Shown: positions 16,886-26,056, counted from the stretch's first letter. The stretch: 64,000 nucleotides of DNA from Sulfurimonadaceae bacterium (GCA_016744905.1 JADGDM010000002.1:62001-126000), one strand, 5' to 3'. Numbers and translations: made by a program. Notes: a model not told the origin generated them from the letters alone.

Positions 16886-18601
16886 ATGCACGTCTCAAAA
16901 CTATCTTTAACTATTTTAAGCCTACTTTTAATCTTTAGCTTTAGTGGCTGTGAAGACATCACACAATTTGGCAAAGATTCTAATACAACTGAGAACAATG
17001 AGACTCAGCCAGACTTAGCCTTGTCTATAAGTGAAGAGACTGCTCCTGAAATAGAAAGAGCAGAGAAATCTGAGGCATCGATAGAACCTACAGAGATGAC
17101 TGAAAATAGTCCTGCCCCACAAACACCAGATGAACCAGAACTTGTCATACCTCCCCAAGTAGATACGCCAAATGCACCAGAAACAGATCCAGAAATCATC
17201 ATCCCAAATACACCAACACCTACTCCATCAGAGACACAGACACCTGAAGTCACTGAACCAGAACCAGAAGTAGAAGTACTTCCAGAACCTGAGCTTGTAA
17301 CACCTACCCCTAGTCAAGCAGTTATTGAACTGTGTGAAGCCATTGAGATTACAGCCCAATCACTCAATGTAAGAATCAATCCAAATACATCTGATGACAA
17401 AGTAGCCACCGTGGAAAATGGTGAGCAATATGTTGTTGTAGGTCGTGATGGAAACTGGGTTAATATTTGGTTTGATGAAGAGACACGATGGGTTTATGGG
17501 TCAGGTTATACTGAAGATATGAACCTCTCTTGTGGAAAAGTAATCAACACAAATTCGCTGAATGTACGAACCGGAAACAGTACTGCTTTTGATATTGCAG
17601 GAAGTATGAAAGGGGACTCTCTTTGGGTATATGCAACACAAAGTGATGATATCTGGAAAAATATCTGGTACAAAAGTGAATCTCTATGGGTACATGGAAA
17701 CTATCTAGAACAACAGTACAGTGATGCACCTTCAAATTCTGACGCAATAGCCATCATCGTTGAGAGTTTTACAATTAACAGTGATGACCTTATAACAGAT
17801 ACTAATTTTGTCACACTCACTATGCGTGTGAACAGCAGTGTCGTCTCTTATCAAGTGAGTGAAGAGCGTACTTTAAGTGGTGCGCAGTGGTTAGACTACA
17901 GTGAGAGCGCTGACTTTACACTCTCTTCAGGAGATGGGGTAAAACAGCTCTATCTACGTGTTAAAGATGCCAATGGTCGTCTCTCAGAGATTGTTAGCAA
18001 CAGTATCGAACTTAAAGTTCCTGTGGTAATTAGTGATGGACGTAGTATCGATCGTGATCTTTTTTACGCAGGATATAGAAGTAGTTATGGAGGTCTTAAT
18101 GGCCAACAGGTAACTGGTCTAAATTACCTTCTTGATAACTTTGAAGAGGATAAAGAAGCAGCTTATACAAACTTGAGTGTTTGGTCTCGTCAGATAGCCT
18201 ATCTTTTAGCAACCACCAAACATGAGGTAGCCAATACTTACACTCCTATTACAGAGTATGGAAGCAAATACTGTGCGCGCTACGATGGTGGATGTACCTA
18301 TAAAGGGCGTGGCTATGTTCAACTCACACATAAGTATAACTATAGTGCAATGAGTGCCATTACCGGTGCCAACTTGGTTGATTATCCAACCCGTGCACTG
18401 GAGCCGGACATTGCTTATACGGTTATGTCTTATGGATCATTTCATGGTATTTTTACCAGTAGAAAATTGGGTGACTACATCAAGTCAGGTTCAACTGACT
18501 ATTATAATGCACGACGCGTTATCAATGGAACAGACAAGGCAACACTGATAAAAGGTTATGCACAAACATTCCAATCAATTTTAGATAACTCTGCAAAATG
18601 A
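16886..18601 (+). CDS. Lipoprotein with bacterial SH3 repeats and GH19-type (chitinase/lysozyme-like) domain
   Basis: 571 residues. The signal peptide ends in a lipobox, FSFSGC (Cys at 22), followed by a Pro/Glu/Thr-rich linker to about residue 145, two SH3b-like repeats (ITAQSLNVRINPNTSD... and INTNSLNVRTGNSTAFD..., each with a W(V)YGSGY / WVHGNYL end), a beta-domain, and a C-terminal GH19-like lysozyme fold. The last shows a catalytic-type Glu in TTKHEVANTY, YKGRGYVQLTHKYNY, and ARRVINGTD. Similar domains occur in chitinases and phage or cell-wall endolysins. It probably cleaves peptidoglycan or chitin outside the cytoplasm. It overlaps the next gene by ATGA. Confidence 0.83.
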   Translation: MHVSKLSLTILSLLLIFSFSGCEDITQFGKDSNTTENNETQPDLALSISEETAPEIERAEKSEASIEPTEMTENSPAPQTPDEPELVIPPQVDTPNAPETDPEIIIPNTPTPTPSETQTPEVTEPEPEVEVLPEPELVTPTPSQAVIELCEAIEITAQSLNVRINPNTSDDKVATVENGEQYVVVGRDGNWVNIWFDEETRWVYGSGYTEDMNLSCGKVINTNSLNVRTGNSTAFDIAGSMKGDSLWVYATQSDDIWKNIWYKSESLWVHGNYLEQQYSDAPSNSDAIAIIVESFTINSDDLITDTNFVTLTMRVNSSVVSYQVSEERTLSGAQWLDYSESADFTLSSGDGVKQLYLRVKDANGRLSEIVSNSIELKVPVVISDGRSIDRDLFYAGYRSSYGGLNGQQVTGLNYLLDNFEEDKEAAYTNLSVWSRQIAYLLATTKHEVANTYTPITEYGSKYCARYDGGCTYKGRGYVQLTHKYNYSAMSAITGANLVDYPTRALEPDIAYTVMSYGSFHGIFTSRKLGDYIKSGSTDYYNARRVINGTDKATLIKGYAQTFQSILDNSAK

Positions 18602-19662
18602 GTCAAAACAAAACGATAAATTATATCTTACCCAGCGCGCTCCTTCTACTAGGTCTCAGCGTAGGGTACTATCTGGGTTCGCTCAACAAAACACCAAGTG
18701 AACAGATACGTCACGTCTCTATTGCCCAAACATCCCAAGAGACTACGCCAACTATGCAAAAAGACAACAATAATATCCCACTTAAGACTGAGAAAAAAAT
18801 AAGTGCAAACATCTCAAAACATCAGCAAAAGAGATATCTCAATGAAGGCACACTTGAAACAGTCCAAACAGATAAGAGCATGGTTGAAGGAATCAATCAA
18901 TTAATGACTTTAGCCAATGGTGATGGAGAGTATGACTATACAGCCGTCAACAAAAGTAAGCAAGCACTCCTTCGTTTAGCCAAAAGTAATCCCAGCGCGC
19001 TCAGTGATCTGCTCAGTGCTTACGCGGAAAATCTCAACAATGACATGATTCAAAATCAGCTTTTTCAAATCGTCTCTCAGGTAAAAACACCTCAGGTTCA
19101 AGCTCTTGCAACGGACTTGGCAAGCTCCAATGATAGAACAGAAAGTATCGCAGGTTTTGATCTTTTAGGTGCGCTCGACATCCCGACACAAGAGGGATTA
19201 GAACTCACAACCTCTACACTACGTGCCTCACCAGAAGACAAAGAGTTGGTACTCTCTGCCATGCACGCTCTGCCAAAACTGACACTCTCAAGTGAAAAAA
19301 ACGGTGAAGTCGTTGCACTGCTCTCAGATTTGGCCAACAGTGATAACGAAGCGATACGTTCTGAGAGTCTGCTCACCATTGCTTCATGGGCCAAAACAGA
19401 AGAGGAGTTAAAGTCCGTTATCAGCGCGCTGGACAGTGAAACCCCTGATGATAAGATATCTGCGGCCATGGCACTAGAGCACAGTAGTGTTGTCGGAGAT
19501 CAAATAAAATCTGCACTCCTTAATAAAATCTCTTTGGAAACTGAACTTTGGGAAGTACGTGCCATGAGTGCCAATGCACTGAACCGTTTTGACCTCAGTG
19601 AGAGTGAATTTTCTACGCTACAAACTTTTAGAAAAGAGCAAGTCGGTGGTGTAGAACATTAA
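18598..19662 (+). CDS. Membrane-anchored HEAT-like repeat protein
   Basis: 354 residues. One N-terminal membrane anchor (LPSALLLLGLSVGYYLGSL, about 11-29) is followed by a polar linker and then an all-helical region (about 100-350) with repeated acidic/alanine-rich helices such as LSDLANSDNEAIRSESLLTIASWA and KISAAMALEHSSV, which look like HEAT or TPR-type repeats. The start overlaps the stop of the GH19-type gene (ATGA), so the two are translationally coupled. It may be a scaffold or inhibitor for that enzyme. Three AGCGCGCT palindromes encode Ser-Ala-Leu in it. No specific family was recognised. Confidence 0.7.
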   Translation: MSQNKTINYILPSALLLLGLSVGYYLGSLNKTPSEQIRHVSIAQTSQETTPTMQKDNNNIPLKTEKKISANISKHQQKRYLNEGTLETVQTDKSMVEGINQLMTLANGDGEYDYTAVNKSKQALLRLAKSNPSALSDLLSAYAENLNNDMIQNQLFQIVSQVKTPQVQALATDLASSNDRTESIAGFDLLGALDIPTQEGLELTTSTLRASPEDKELVLSAMHALPKLTLSSEKNGEVVALLSDLANSDNEAIRSESLLTIASWAKTEEELKSVISALDSETPDDKISAAMALEHSSVVGDQIKSALLNKISLETELWEVRAMSANALNRFDLSESEFSTLQTFRKEQVGGVEH

Positions 19663-19671
19663 ACTACAGTT

Positions 19672-20205
19672 CTATTCGTAGAGTAATCCCAAATTTTCTA
19701 ACAAAAGTTTCAAATCTTTACTAGGTAATTTTATGGTCTCTATTGAATAGTCGTAAGAATCTCCCAGTCCTACCATAAGTCCCAAGGACATAGATGCCCC
19801 TGATTGCTCGTAATTAAAACATATATCTTCAATGTTACTAAAATAGTTATACTCTAAAAAATTTCTCGCCTCAACTCTAAGTTCATAACTGTATCCACTT
19901 TTCTGATTAGGAGCAATTTTTTTTATATACCCATTGACACTATAGCTCGGTGATCTGTCCATGCACTTCACGCCTGTTATAAATATTGTATCAAGCACAT
20001 CAGCCTGATTATGCGTAAAAGTTAAAGTAATATCTTCTTTTGAGATTAAATTCATCACAATATCAAAGTTATACACACTTGAATTACCATCATTTATATA
20101 TTCACTATAGACATCTTGGTATTCAAAATACATACGTTGAGTGTCCATAGTTTTTGTACACCCTGAAAGTAAAATAAGTACAATAAAGGAACTCAATATT
20201 TTCAT
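19672..20205 (-). CDS. Hypothetical lipoprotein
   Basis: 177 residues with a short signal peptide and lipobox (IVLILLSGC, Cys at about 16), then a beta-strand-rich domain containing aromatic residues and two further cysteines (VKCMDRS, EDICFNY) that could form a disulfide. I do not recognise the family. It converges on the HEAT-like gene and diverges from lepB, and likely stands alone. Confidence 0.65.
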   Translation of the reverse strand: MKILSSFIVLILLSGCTKTMDTQRMYFEYQDVYSEYINDGNSSVYNFDIVMNLISKEDITLTFTHNQADVLDTIFITGVKCMDRSPSYSVNGYIKKIAPNQKSGYSYELRVEARNFLEYNYFSNIEDICFNYEQSGASMSLGLMVGLGDSYDYSIETIKLPSKDLKLLLENLGLLYE

Positions 20206-20342
20206 TTCAACTTCTTAAAAATTTTATTTAACTTTTTATAATATTAAAATAACTATATCATATACCTTAAAATAGTTATAATCGAAGGCTTACGTTAACT
20301 TTTCGTTAGCGCACCATTACAATTTGATTTACCCACTTTTTC

Positions 20343-20348
20343 TATACT
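20343..20348 (+). promoter_or_regulatory. -10 box for lepB
   Basis: TATACT lies 30 bases before the proposed ATC start and about 20 bases before the GGAG ribosome site at 20367-20370. The spacing would give a short leader and supports translation beginning at 20378 rather than at the internal ATG 20504. Confidence 0.45.
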
Positions 20349-20377
20349 ACCGTACATAAAACTTACGGAGACAAAAC

Positions 20378-21193
20378 ATCAAAAAAACATTTAGCTTCTT
20401 AAAAGCCTTAGGTCGATTTTCTAGCACATGGACGGGAAGTATTATTTTTGTTCTTCTCTTTACCTTTTTTCTCGCACAAAACTTCCGAATACCAAGTGGC
20501 TCGATGAAAGACTCACTTTTAGTCGGCGATCATCTTTTTGCGAAGAAGTTCGCTTATGGGATTCCAACACCTACCATTCCTTTTTTAGAAATCCCCCTCA
20601 TTCCAAACACGGATGGACATATCTATAATGGAGACAAGCCAAAACGTGGTGATATCGTGATTTTCAGGTATCCATTAGATATCAAACTTCACTATGTAAA
20701 ACGTTGTGTGGCCACAGAAGGAGATGAGTTATTTGTTAATAATAAAGACCTTTACCTACATCTACGTGAAGGTGATGACTATATGAAGCTTCAGTACAAG
20801 ATGGATGAGTTGATTGAGTATGGAGGAAAACTCTGGGCAAAAAAACCATATCAAAATCTCCATCACGGTATTCATCATGATGAACATGTCATCCAAGATG
20901 GAAAATATCCTTCTCAAATATTTAACACCCCCATCATCAAGGTTCCTCAAAATGAGTACTTTATGATGGGCGACAATCGTGACCACTCAGCTGATAGTCG
21001 TTATTGGGGTAGCGTTCCTTATGGATTGTTGCAAGGCACACCATGGTTTATCTATTTTTCAATGGGTGATGACTGGGAGATACGTTGGGACAGAATGTTT
21101 AAAACGCCTACCGATTTAGAAGAGAAAAAGCATCTTGATAAGGCAGTAAAAATTCGTAAAAAAGAGGATATTAAAGAATATATCATCAGCTAA
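20378..21193 (+). CDS. lepB: Signal peptidase I, apparently with a non-canonical ATC start
   Basis: About 271 residues. It cleaves signal peptides at the outer face of the inner membrane. The frame contains the essential parts: N-terminal membrane helix (GSIIFVLLFTFFLAQNF), catalytic Ser42 in IPSGSMKDSL, Lys108 in HYVKRCVATEGDE, and the C-terminal box GDNRDHSADSRYWG. The first ATG (20504) lies just after the catalytic serine, so starting there would remove the nucleophile and the membrane anchor. Between the upstream stop (20357) and 20504 there is no ATG, GTG or TTG. The best candidate is ATC at 20378, 7 bases after GGAG and followed by Lys-Lys-Thr-Phe. A sequencing error (ATG read as ATC) is the main alternative. 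Confidence 0.85.
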   Translation: MKKTFSFLKALGRFSSTWTGSIIFVLLFTFFLAQNFRIPSGSMKDSLLVGDHLFAKKFAYGIPTPTIPFLEIPLIPNTDGHIYNGDKPKRGDIVIFRYPLDIKLHYVKRCVATEGDELFVNNKDLYLHLREGDDYMKLQYKMDELIEYGGKLWAKKPYQNLHHGIHHDEHVIQDGKYPSQIFNTPIIKVPQNEYFMMGDNRDHSADSRYWGSVPYGLLQGTPWFIYFSMGDDWEIRWDRMFKTPTDLEEKKHLDKAVKIRKKEDIKEYIIS

Positions 21194-21205
21194 CGACAGA
21201 GGCTT

Positions 21206-22462
21206 TTATACTTTAAAAAAGCGCTCTAAGTTAAATCTTTTAGATTCAAGTTTATATTTTTTCGCAGCAGATGACTCTTCTATCTTGGAGTAACGTCTAA
21301 ACAATTCATTAAGATCTGCAAAGGTAATCTCTTCACCCTCTTCATCCAACTCCAATGTTTCAGGATTGAGTTTGGTTGGTTCTAACTGTTTAGTAGTCCC
21401 TCCTATTACCTTATTTCCCTGTACACGTGGCCCCATTAAAATGGTACTCGTCACTGGCCAATGATCTTTCCCTGCTATGGAGTTATACTCTGCCGTTCTT
21501 CCCATCTCTGAAAACAGTACCAAAACCGTATCATCCCAAACTTCCATCGCCTTTGCATCATCAATGATATCTTGAACAAACTCAAAATAGGCAATGATAC
21601 TCTTTGGATGATCACTGTCCATCGCTCCATGTTGATCAAAACCTCCAACACCAGAGTGCGCAGTATTGATAGCGATGGTCATCTGATTGGAAGCGTATCC
21701 TGCAATCCCTAAGTGAGTTTTACCAACAGCCAAACTGCCACTGGTATCTCCCTTTGGTAGTTGATCTACCACATCTTGTAGACGTTCACTGCTTTTATGT
21801 GACTGAATATACTCGTGCAAGTCTGCTTGAACCGCTTTTGAATGCTTTTTATTCAAGAGCCTCTCTTGACGTGCACGTTTTGCTCTGTCAAGTCGGTCAT
21901 TTATACTCTGAGTGTAGGTTGGCGTTTTATGACCAGGTGAGCGCGTAAAAATCAGATCAATCATATCTCTCCCATTACGCACGCCCACACTACTACCCAA
22001 CCCTGCTGAGTAGCGATAGGCATTTCCACTTAAAATGTGTCCCATAGGACTCTCTTTTCTATACACATCACTAAGTACTGAACCAAAGGTGGGATAGCCC
22101 GCTTCAAGCTGACCTGAGACAAAATATCTATCCGTATGACTATTTGTCTGGGCATTTACACCATTAATAATCAACATCTCTTCATGATGGTTTTGAAAAA
22201 AATCATCCATCACTGTATTATTTTCCCTGTCCTGTGCTAGATAGTCAATATTTCCAGCGCGCTTGGCTGTTTTTGTCCAATCAAGATTATTGATTTCCGG
22301 CTGGGGGTTACAGATCATGGTCGGATCCCACCCTCCAACGGCGTGGACAAAAATCCATAAAGGACCATCATAGATTGGATAGTCATAAGCTTCTAAAAAC
22401 GAGGGTGTAAGCAGTGCGCTTGCTCCTGCGACTGAGAGTTTTAAAAAGTTTCTTCTTTGCAT
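21206..22462 (-). CDS. Tat-exported DUF1501-family protein
   Basis: 418 residues. The N-terminus MQRRNFLKLSVAGASALLTP is a twin-arginine signal. The mature part shows DUF1501 features of the alkaline-phosphatase/sulfatase-like superfamily: FVHAVGGWDPT near the start, INGVNAQTNSHTDRYF, GVGGFDQHGAMDSDH, VLVLFSEMGRTAEYN and DHWPVTSTILMGP. The start at 22462 is chosen for the Tat motif and a GAGGAG ribosome site. The frame extends 15 codons further upstream into the preceding gene. It follows the cytochrome lipoprotein gene with a one-base gap, the common DUF1501-plus-cytochrome pairing. Substrate unknown. Confidence 0.85.
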   Translation of the reverse strand: MQRRNFLKLSVAGASALLTPSFLEAYDYPIYDGPLWIFVHAVGGWDPTMICNPQPEINNLDWTKTAKRAGNIDYLAQDRENNTVMDDFFQNHHEEMLIINGVNAQTNSHTDRYFVSGQLEAGYPTFGSVLSDVYRKESPMGHILSGNAYRYSAGLGSSVGVRNGRDMIDLIFTRSPGHKTPTYTQSINDRLDRAKRARQERLLNKKHSKAVQADLHEYIQSHKSSERLQDVVDQLPKGDTSGSLAVGKTHLGIAGYASNQMTIAINTAHSGVGGFDQHGAMDSDHPKSIIAYFEFVQDIIDDAKAMEVWDDTVLVLFSEMGRTAEYNSIAGKDHWPVTSTILMGPRVQGNKVIGGTTKQLEPTKLNPETLELDEEGEEITFADLNELFRRYSKIEESSAAKKYKLESKRFNLERFFKV

Positions 22463-22463
22463 A

Positions 22464-24806
22464 CTATTTCTCCTCTTGTGGAATATCATAAAAAAAGTAG
22501 AAGTCATCTACCAGATAGTTGATTATTACCGACCAGGTTTGAACCATAAAAGTTCTGTCAAATTCATTCCCTGTATATACACCTTGATAATTGAACGAAC
22601 CGCTACAGTTGATAATACGCGTACGCCCTTGTGCTTTAAAATCCTCATAACTCTCTTTTAAAAGTGTGTACGTAAAATTTAACTCTTCAGAATCCAAACT
22701 CATCTCCTCATTACGAAGGTACTTATGTAAGTACTGAATATTTTGTTTAATCTTTGCGATATCTTCAGCACTTTCAGGTGTAGTGTTTACGTCTACAAAA
22801 GGGGTGAGTCGTTTTTCAGAGAGTGTACCTTTAGAATAGAGTAGATCAAAGCTCAACTCCTTACAGCCTGCGTCAAAAGAGATGCGTTTTTGTATGCCTG
22901 CTTTGATCGCATTCATTCCATGATCACGTCTATTTTCCAATTTATTATCAATACCTCCATAGAGAAGGTTATAGATAGTATCAATATAACGCCACTGAGA
23001 GTAGGTATTAAAATCAGAAGGTTTTAGTGTTGGCATCTTAGTGTTAAGCTTATCACTCAGCGCTTCAGGTGTTAAGAGATGACTATTTAAGAGCAATCTA
23101 TCAAGTTCTAAACTACTCTGATCTACGCTCTTTGCTCTAAAAAGTGCAGAAAAAATAATCTCTTTTATTAAGACCTTTGTATTTCGGTTTGAATTTTCAA
23201 ACTTCTCGATAATCCCCGCAACAATCTCCTCTTGAAGCTCATAAGCTTGAAGCAGTTCATTATACTTCTCATCATTGGCACTAGGATGTGTCAGCAGTTC
23301 GTGTCCTAAAAGCATCTTTGAGAAGTGTCTCAGCATGGTATGCACAAAACGAGGATCCTTGACTATCTTTGATGCCAACCACTGCAAAGAGTTCGGACGA
23401 AATTCATCAGGCATCACATCAATCATCGAGTAACCAATAGCAAACATATCTTTTTCATCAATATCAAACCAACCATCAAAACGCGGCAGATAAAATTGAG
23501 AACCAATCACCCCATAAAAGTTCTGATATGCCCCTGCAATTGGGTCCATTACATAGTGACAGACCGTACAATTGGGGTTTTGTGTGGTGGGGTTGGTATA
23601 GTTGTTATCTATACCTAAGTCCCCTGTACTACGAATAGCAATGGCTTCGATATCTACATTCCAGAAGAATTCGGCGATTTTCTTAGCGCGGTGACGGTTT
23701 CTATTCGTTCCACTGGTGGGATATTTTTTAAGAAAATAGAAATCATTTAATATCCCTGCGTGAGGATAATATTCAATATCTTGAAGACGTCTTTTTGCCG
23801 TACCATGAATATGGATCTTTGCCTCTTTGAAGTCATACCAAGAGTACGCTTCATAATTATCCGAACCATCATAGAAAAAGTTTTCATACTTTGACTGATC
23901 ATAGAATTCTGAGTTGTTCACATCCCATGATATCCCACTAAAAGGGTTAACTAAAATATAATCCGCAGTCAAAATTTCATCCAAAGAACGTTCATTTTTG
24001 ACAACATGTGCAATCAACTCTAAAGATTGACGCACTGCACCATAATTGGTACCGCGTTTCAGATAGTTCCACTTAGAGATATTTTCATCTTTATAGTGTT
24101 CCATCCATCTATACACATCTGTTGGAATACCTGCAGTAGAATTACCCAAATAGGAATCTATTTGAAAAATATCATTAAACTCAAACATCAGATAATCATA
24201 AAATTTATCATCTTGCATCATTACATCAAGATAACTGTTCAGCTCAGCTCTGCTCACTATATCTTGAAGTTCACTCTCATTTGCATCTCGATGGTACACT
24301 TTTGAGATGACTTTTTTAGCCGTAGATTTATAATCCAGCAGAGATATTTGAGCAGGACTCAAAGAAGCAAGTACAACATTACTGGGTAACTTACACAAGG
24401 GGGCATTAGATCCATAAGATTTAAAATTCTCAAAAGCCAAAACATCTTTATCATCAAAACTTGCCCCACCTTGATGTTCCAATACAGCGGTATTTTTTTG
24501 AATCAATCTTTTTTGGTTTTCAAGCATAAACTCTAAAAGAGTACTTTGGTTCAGTATTTTATCATCACTCAAAATCAGTGACGAACTACTTTCTGCTGCA
24601 CCACCATTAATATGACAAACCTTACACGCTTGAACACGTGGCTCTATTTCTGCAAGATAATAGCTATCTACACAGTTTTGTGTTCCATCAAGAATTTGTG
24701 TATTTTGACTTTGAGGTTCTTTATCATCAATTTGTGATGTAATAGAGTTGGGTGCCTCACATCCCAAGAAAAAGGCGACACATAGAAGTAAACATATCTT
24801 TTTCAT
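22464..24806 (-). CDS. Large cytochrome c-type lipoprotein (partner of DUF1501 protein)
   Basis: 780 residues. The lipoprotein signal (FFLGC, Cys at about 16) is followed by an N-terminal haem motif CKVCHINGG within a module that resembles the N-termini of the GH18 chitinase and the DUF1592-type protein at 45-52 kb. A second C-x2-C-H lies in CTVCHYVMDPIAGAYQNFYG, reminiscent of DUF1588/PSD1-type cytochromes, and the rest is mainly helical with many aromatic residues. It probably sits in the outer or inner membrane leaflet facing the periplasm or surface and exchanges electrons or co-folds with the DUF1501 protein. AAGGAATTGTGA precedes the ATG. Confidence 0.75.
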   Translation of the reverse strand: MKKICLLLCVAFFLGCEAPNSITSQIDDKEPQSQNTQILDGTQNCVDSYYLAEIEPRVQACKVCHINGGAAESSSSLILSDDKILNQSTLLEFMLENQKRLIQKNTAVLEHQGGASFDDKDVLAFENFKSYGSNAPLCKLPSNVVLASLSPAQISLLDYKSTAKKVISKVYHRDANESELQDIVSRAELNSYLDVMMQDDKFYDYLMFEFNDIFQIDSYLGNSTAGIPTDVYRWMEHYKDENISKWNYLKRGTNYGAVRQSLELIAHVVKNERSLDEILTADYILVNPFSGISWDVNNSEFYDQSKYENFFYDGSDNYEAYSWYDFKEAKIHIHGTAKRRLQDIEYYPHAGILNDFYFLKKYPTSGTNRNRHRAKKIAEFFWNVDIEAIAIRSTGDLGIDNNYTNPTTQNPNCTVCHYVMDPIAGAYQNFYGVIGSQFYLPRFDGWFDIDEKDMFAIGYSMIDVMPDEFRPNSLQWLASKIVKDPRFVHTMLRHFSKMLLGHELLTHPSANDEKYNELLQAYELQEEIVAGIIEKFENSNRNTKVLIKEIIFSALFRAKSVDQSSLELDRLLLNSHLLTPEALSDKLNTKMPTLKPSDFNTYSQWRYIDTIYNLLYGGIDNKLENRRDHGMNAIKAGIQKRISFDAGCKELSFDLLYSKGTLSEKRLTPFVDVNTTPESAEDIAKIKQNIQYLHKYLRNEEMSLDSEELNFTYTLLKESYEDFKAQGRTRIINCSGSFNYQGVYTGNEFDRTFMVQTWSVIINYLVDDFYFFYDIPQEEK

Positions 24807-24866
24807 TCACAATTCCTTAAATATAAAGAATTATTATATCACATTTTTGTGCTAAAAAATTATTTA

Positions 24867-25397
24867 CTATTTTGGAATGTTTACTTTAAAAAGCGATTTT
24901 AAGATATTGGTGTCTAATGTTTTTTGGCTTTGTAAACGTGTCTCTCCTAGAGAAAGTTCTCCTGGACTAAGAATGCGCACTCGAAGTCCCCCTCGTCCCT
25001 TCATCAAAGAGTAAGCCCCTTTTTTCATCACCTTATTCATCCACGGACAAGGTGCGCAGTGTGCCATGCCTTCAAACTCAACATCGCCTATCTTAAAACG
25101 CTCACCTATCAAAGAGTTGAGATGTACGCCTGAGATGATGATGTTGCGTCTAAAGAGTTTTATCTCCAACTCAATATCCAGCGCGCTGCATACTTCAGTG
25201 GCGACTTCAAGAGAGAAAAAAGTGAGAGGATAAGTAGAGAATTCAAAACGGTCATCTTTGATGCCTTGTCCTTCAACAAGCAAAACACTTTTATGTTCCA
25301 AGTCTGGCGCACTGCCCACATCAAACTTATCTCGGGTGAAGTAGTTGTGTTCTGGTGAGCTAAAAATATGGTGAATATTTATGGGGGTCGTGTTTAT
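24867..25397 (-). CDS. MOSC-domain protein, start non-canonical or unclear
   Basis: A small MOSC-type protein (sulfur/molybdenum-cofactor-associated beta-barrel fold) with the conserved cysteine in AHCAPCPWMNK and the GQGIKDDRFEF turn. The first canonical start is GTG at 25319 (150 residues). However, the same frame upstream encodes HHIFSSPEHNYFTRDKFDVG, which matches the usual MOSC beginning (an HIFISPGHNYF-like segment). No ATG, GTG or TTG occurs before the upstream stop. ATA at 25397 overlaps the mqnA stop as ATAA, so coupled initiation at ATA or at a nearby ATT is proposed. If only GTG is used, the protein lacks a conserved strand. Confidence 0.72.
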   Translation of the reverse strand: MNTTPINIHHIFSSPEHNYFTRDKFDVGSAPDLEHKSVLLVEGQGIKDDRFEFSTYPLTFFSLEVATEVCSALDIELEIKLFRRNIIISGVHLNSLIGERFKIGDVEFEGMAHCAPCPWMNKVMKKGAYSLMKGRGGLRVRILSPGELSLGETRLQSQKTLDTNILKSLFKVNIPK

Positions 25398-26056
25398 TTT
25401 CTGTAACCCAGCGCGCTAGAGAGTTTATGAAACTGTTTCAGACCTCTACGAGATTTTCCATCAATCTCATAAGAGATGAGTTTGAGATAAGAGAGTATCT
25501 CTTTTTTCTCTATGCCTGTCTTTTGACTGGCGCGTTCAAGCAGGTACTGAGGAATTTTATATTGTGTTTTTAAAAATTCACGGGTGAGACTTTTCATATG
25601 CTTGTGATGGTTGTGATAACACAGTGTTGCAAAGACAAAGGGAAGCTGATACTTCTCATGCCAGACTTGGGCTAAGTCTATCGCCTCAACACCTTCAAGA
25701 TACGCCTTAAGCGCCTTGTCTCCGATAAGGACTTCTCCATGAAGTCCCAGTGTACGCGCTAAAACGTTAGAGGTCGCTGACTCACTGTCTTTGATATCCA
25801 GCGCGCTGGGTTTAAGCAAGACACTTTTAACCTCTTTTTTAGCGATGATACCCAAACGGGTTTGACGACATCGACGTGCTTTGATGCTTGAGATAAATGC
25901 CGCATCCACACGACGTTTTAAGAAGTCTTCATTGATCTTTGAGGGCACCCCTTTTTTGTAATTCACACTCATTTGGTGACGTGTTGTACTCGCAAAACGT
26001 TTTAAAAAAAGGTGAAACGGGAGTAAGTTAAGATAGTCTATTTTTCCAAAAATCAT
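25394..26056 (-). CDS. mqnA: Chorismate dehydratase MqnA, futalosine menaquinone pathway
   Basis: 220 residues. MqnA dehydrates chorismate to 3-enolpyruvyl-benzoate, the first step of the alternative menaquinone route used by Campylobacterota. Signatures: FGKIDYLNLLPFHLF at the N-terminus, VDAAFISSIKA, SATSNVLARTLGL, VLIGDKAL and the HEKYQLPFVFA segment. Two AGCGCGCT copies lie inside, one spanning the last codons (SALGYRK). The MOSC gene follows immediately. Confidence 0.9.
   Translation of the reverse strand: MIFGKIDYLNLLPFHLFLKRFASTTRHQMSVNYKKGVPSKINEDFLKRRVDAAFISSIKARRCRQTRLGIIAKKEVKSVLLKPSALDIKDSESATSNVLARTLGLHGEVLIGDKALKAYLEGVEAIDLAQVWHEKYQLPFVFATLCYHNHHKHMKSLTREFLKTQYKIPQYLLERASQKTGIEKKEILSYLKLISYEIDGKSRRGLKQFHKLSSALGYRK

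Noticed and set aside
20504-21193. lepB as a truncated gene starting at ATG 20504
   Set aside because: That start would drop the catalytic serine and membrane anchor, while the upstream frame is open, homologous and preceded by a ribosome site.
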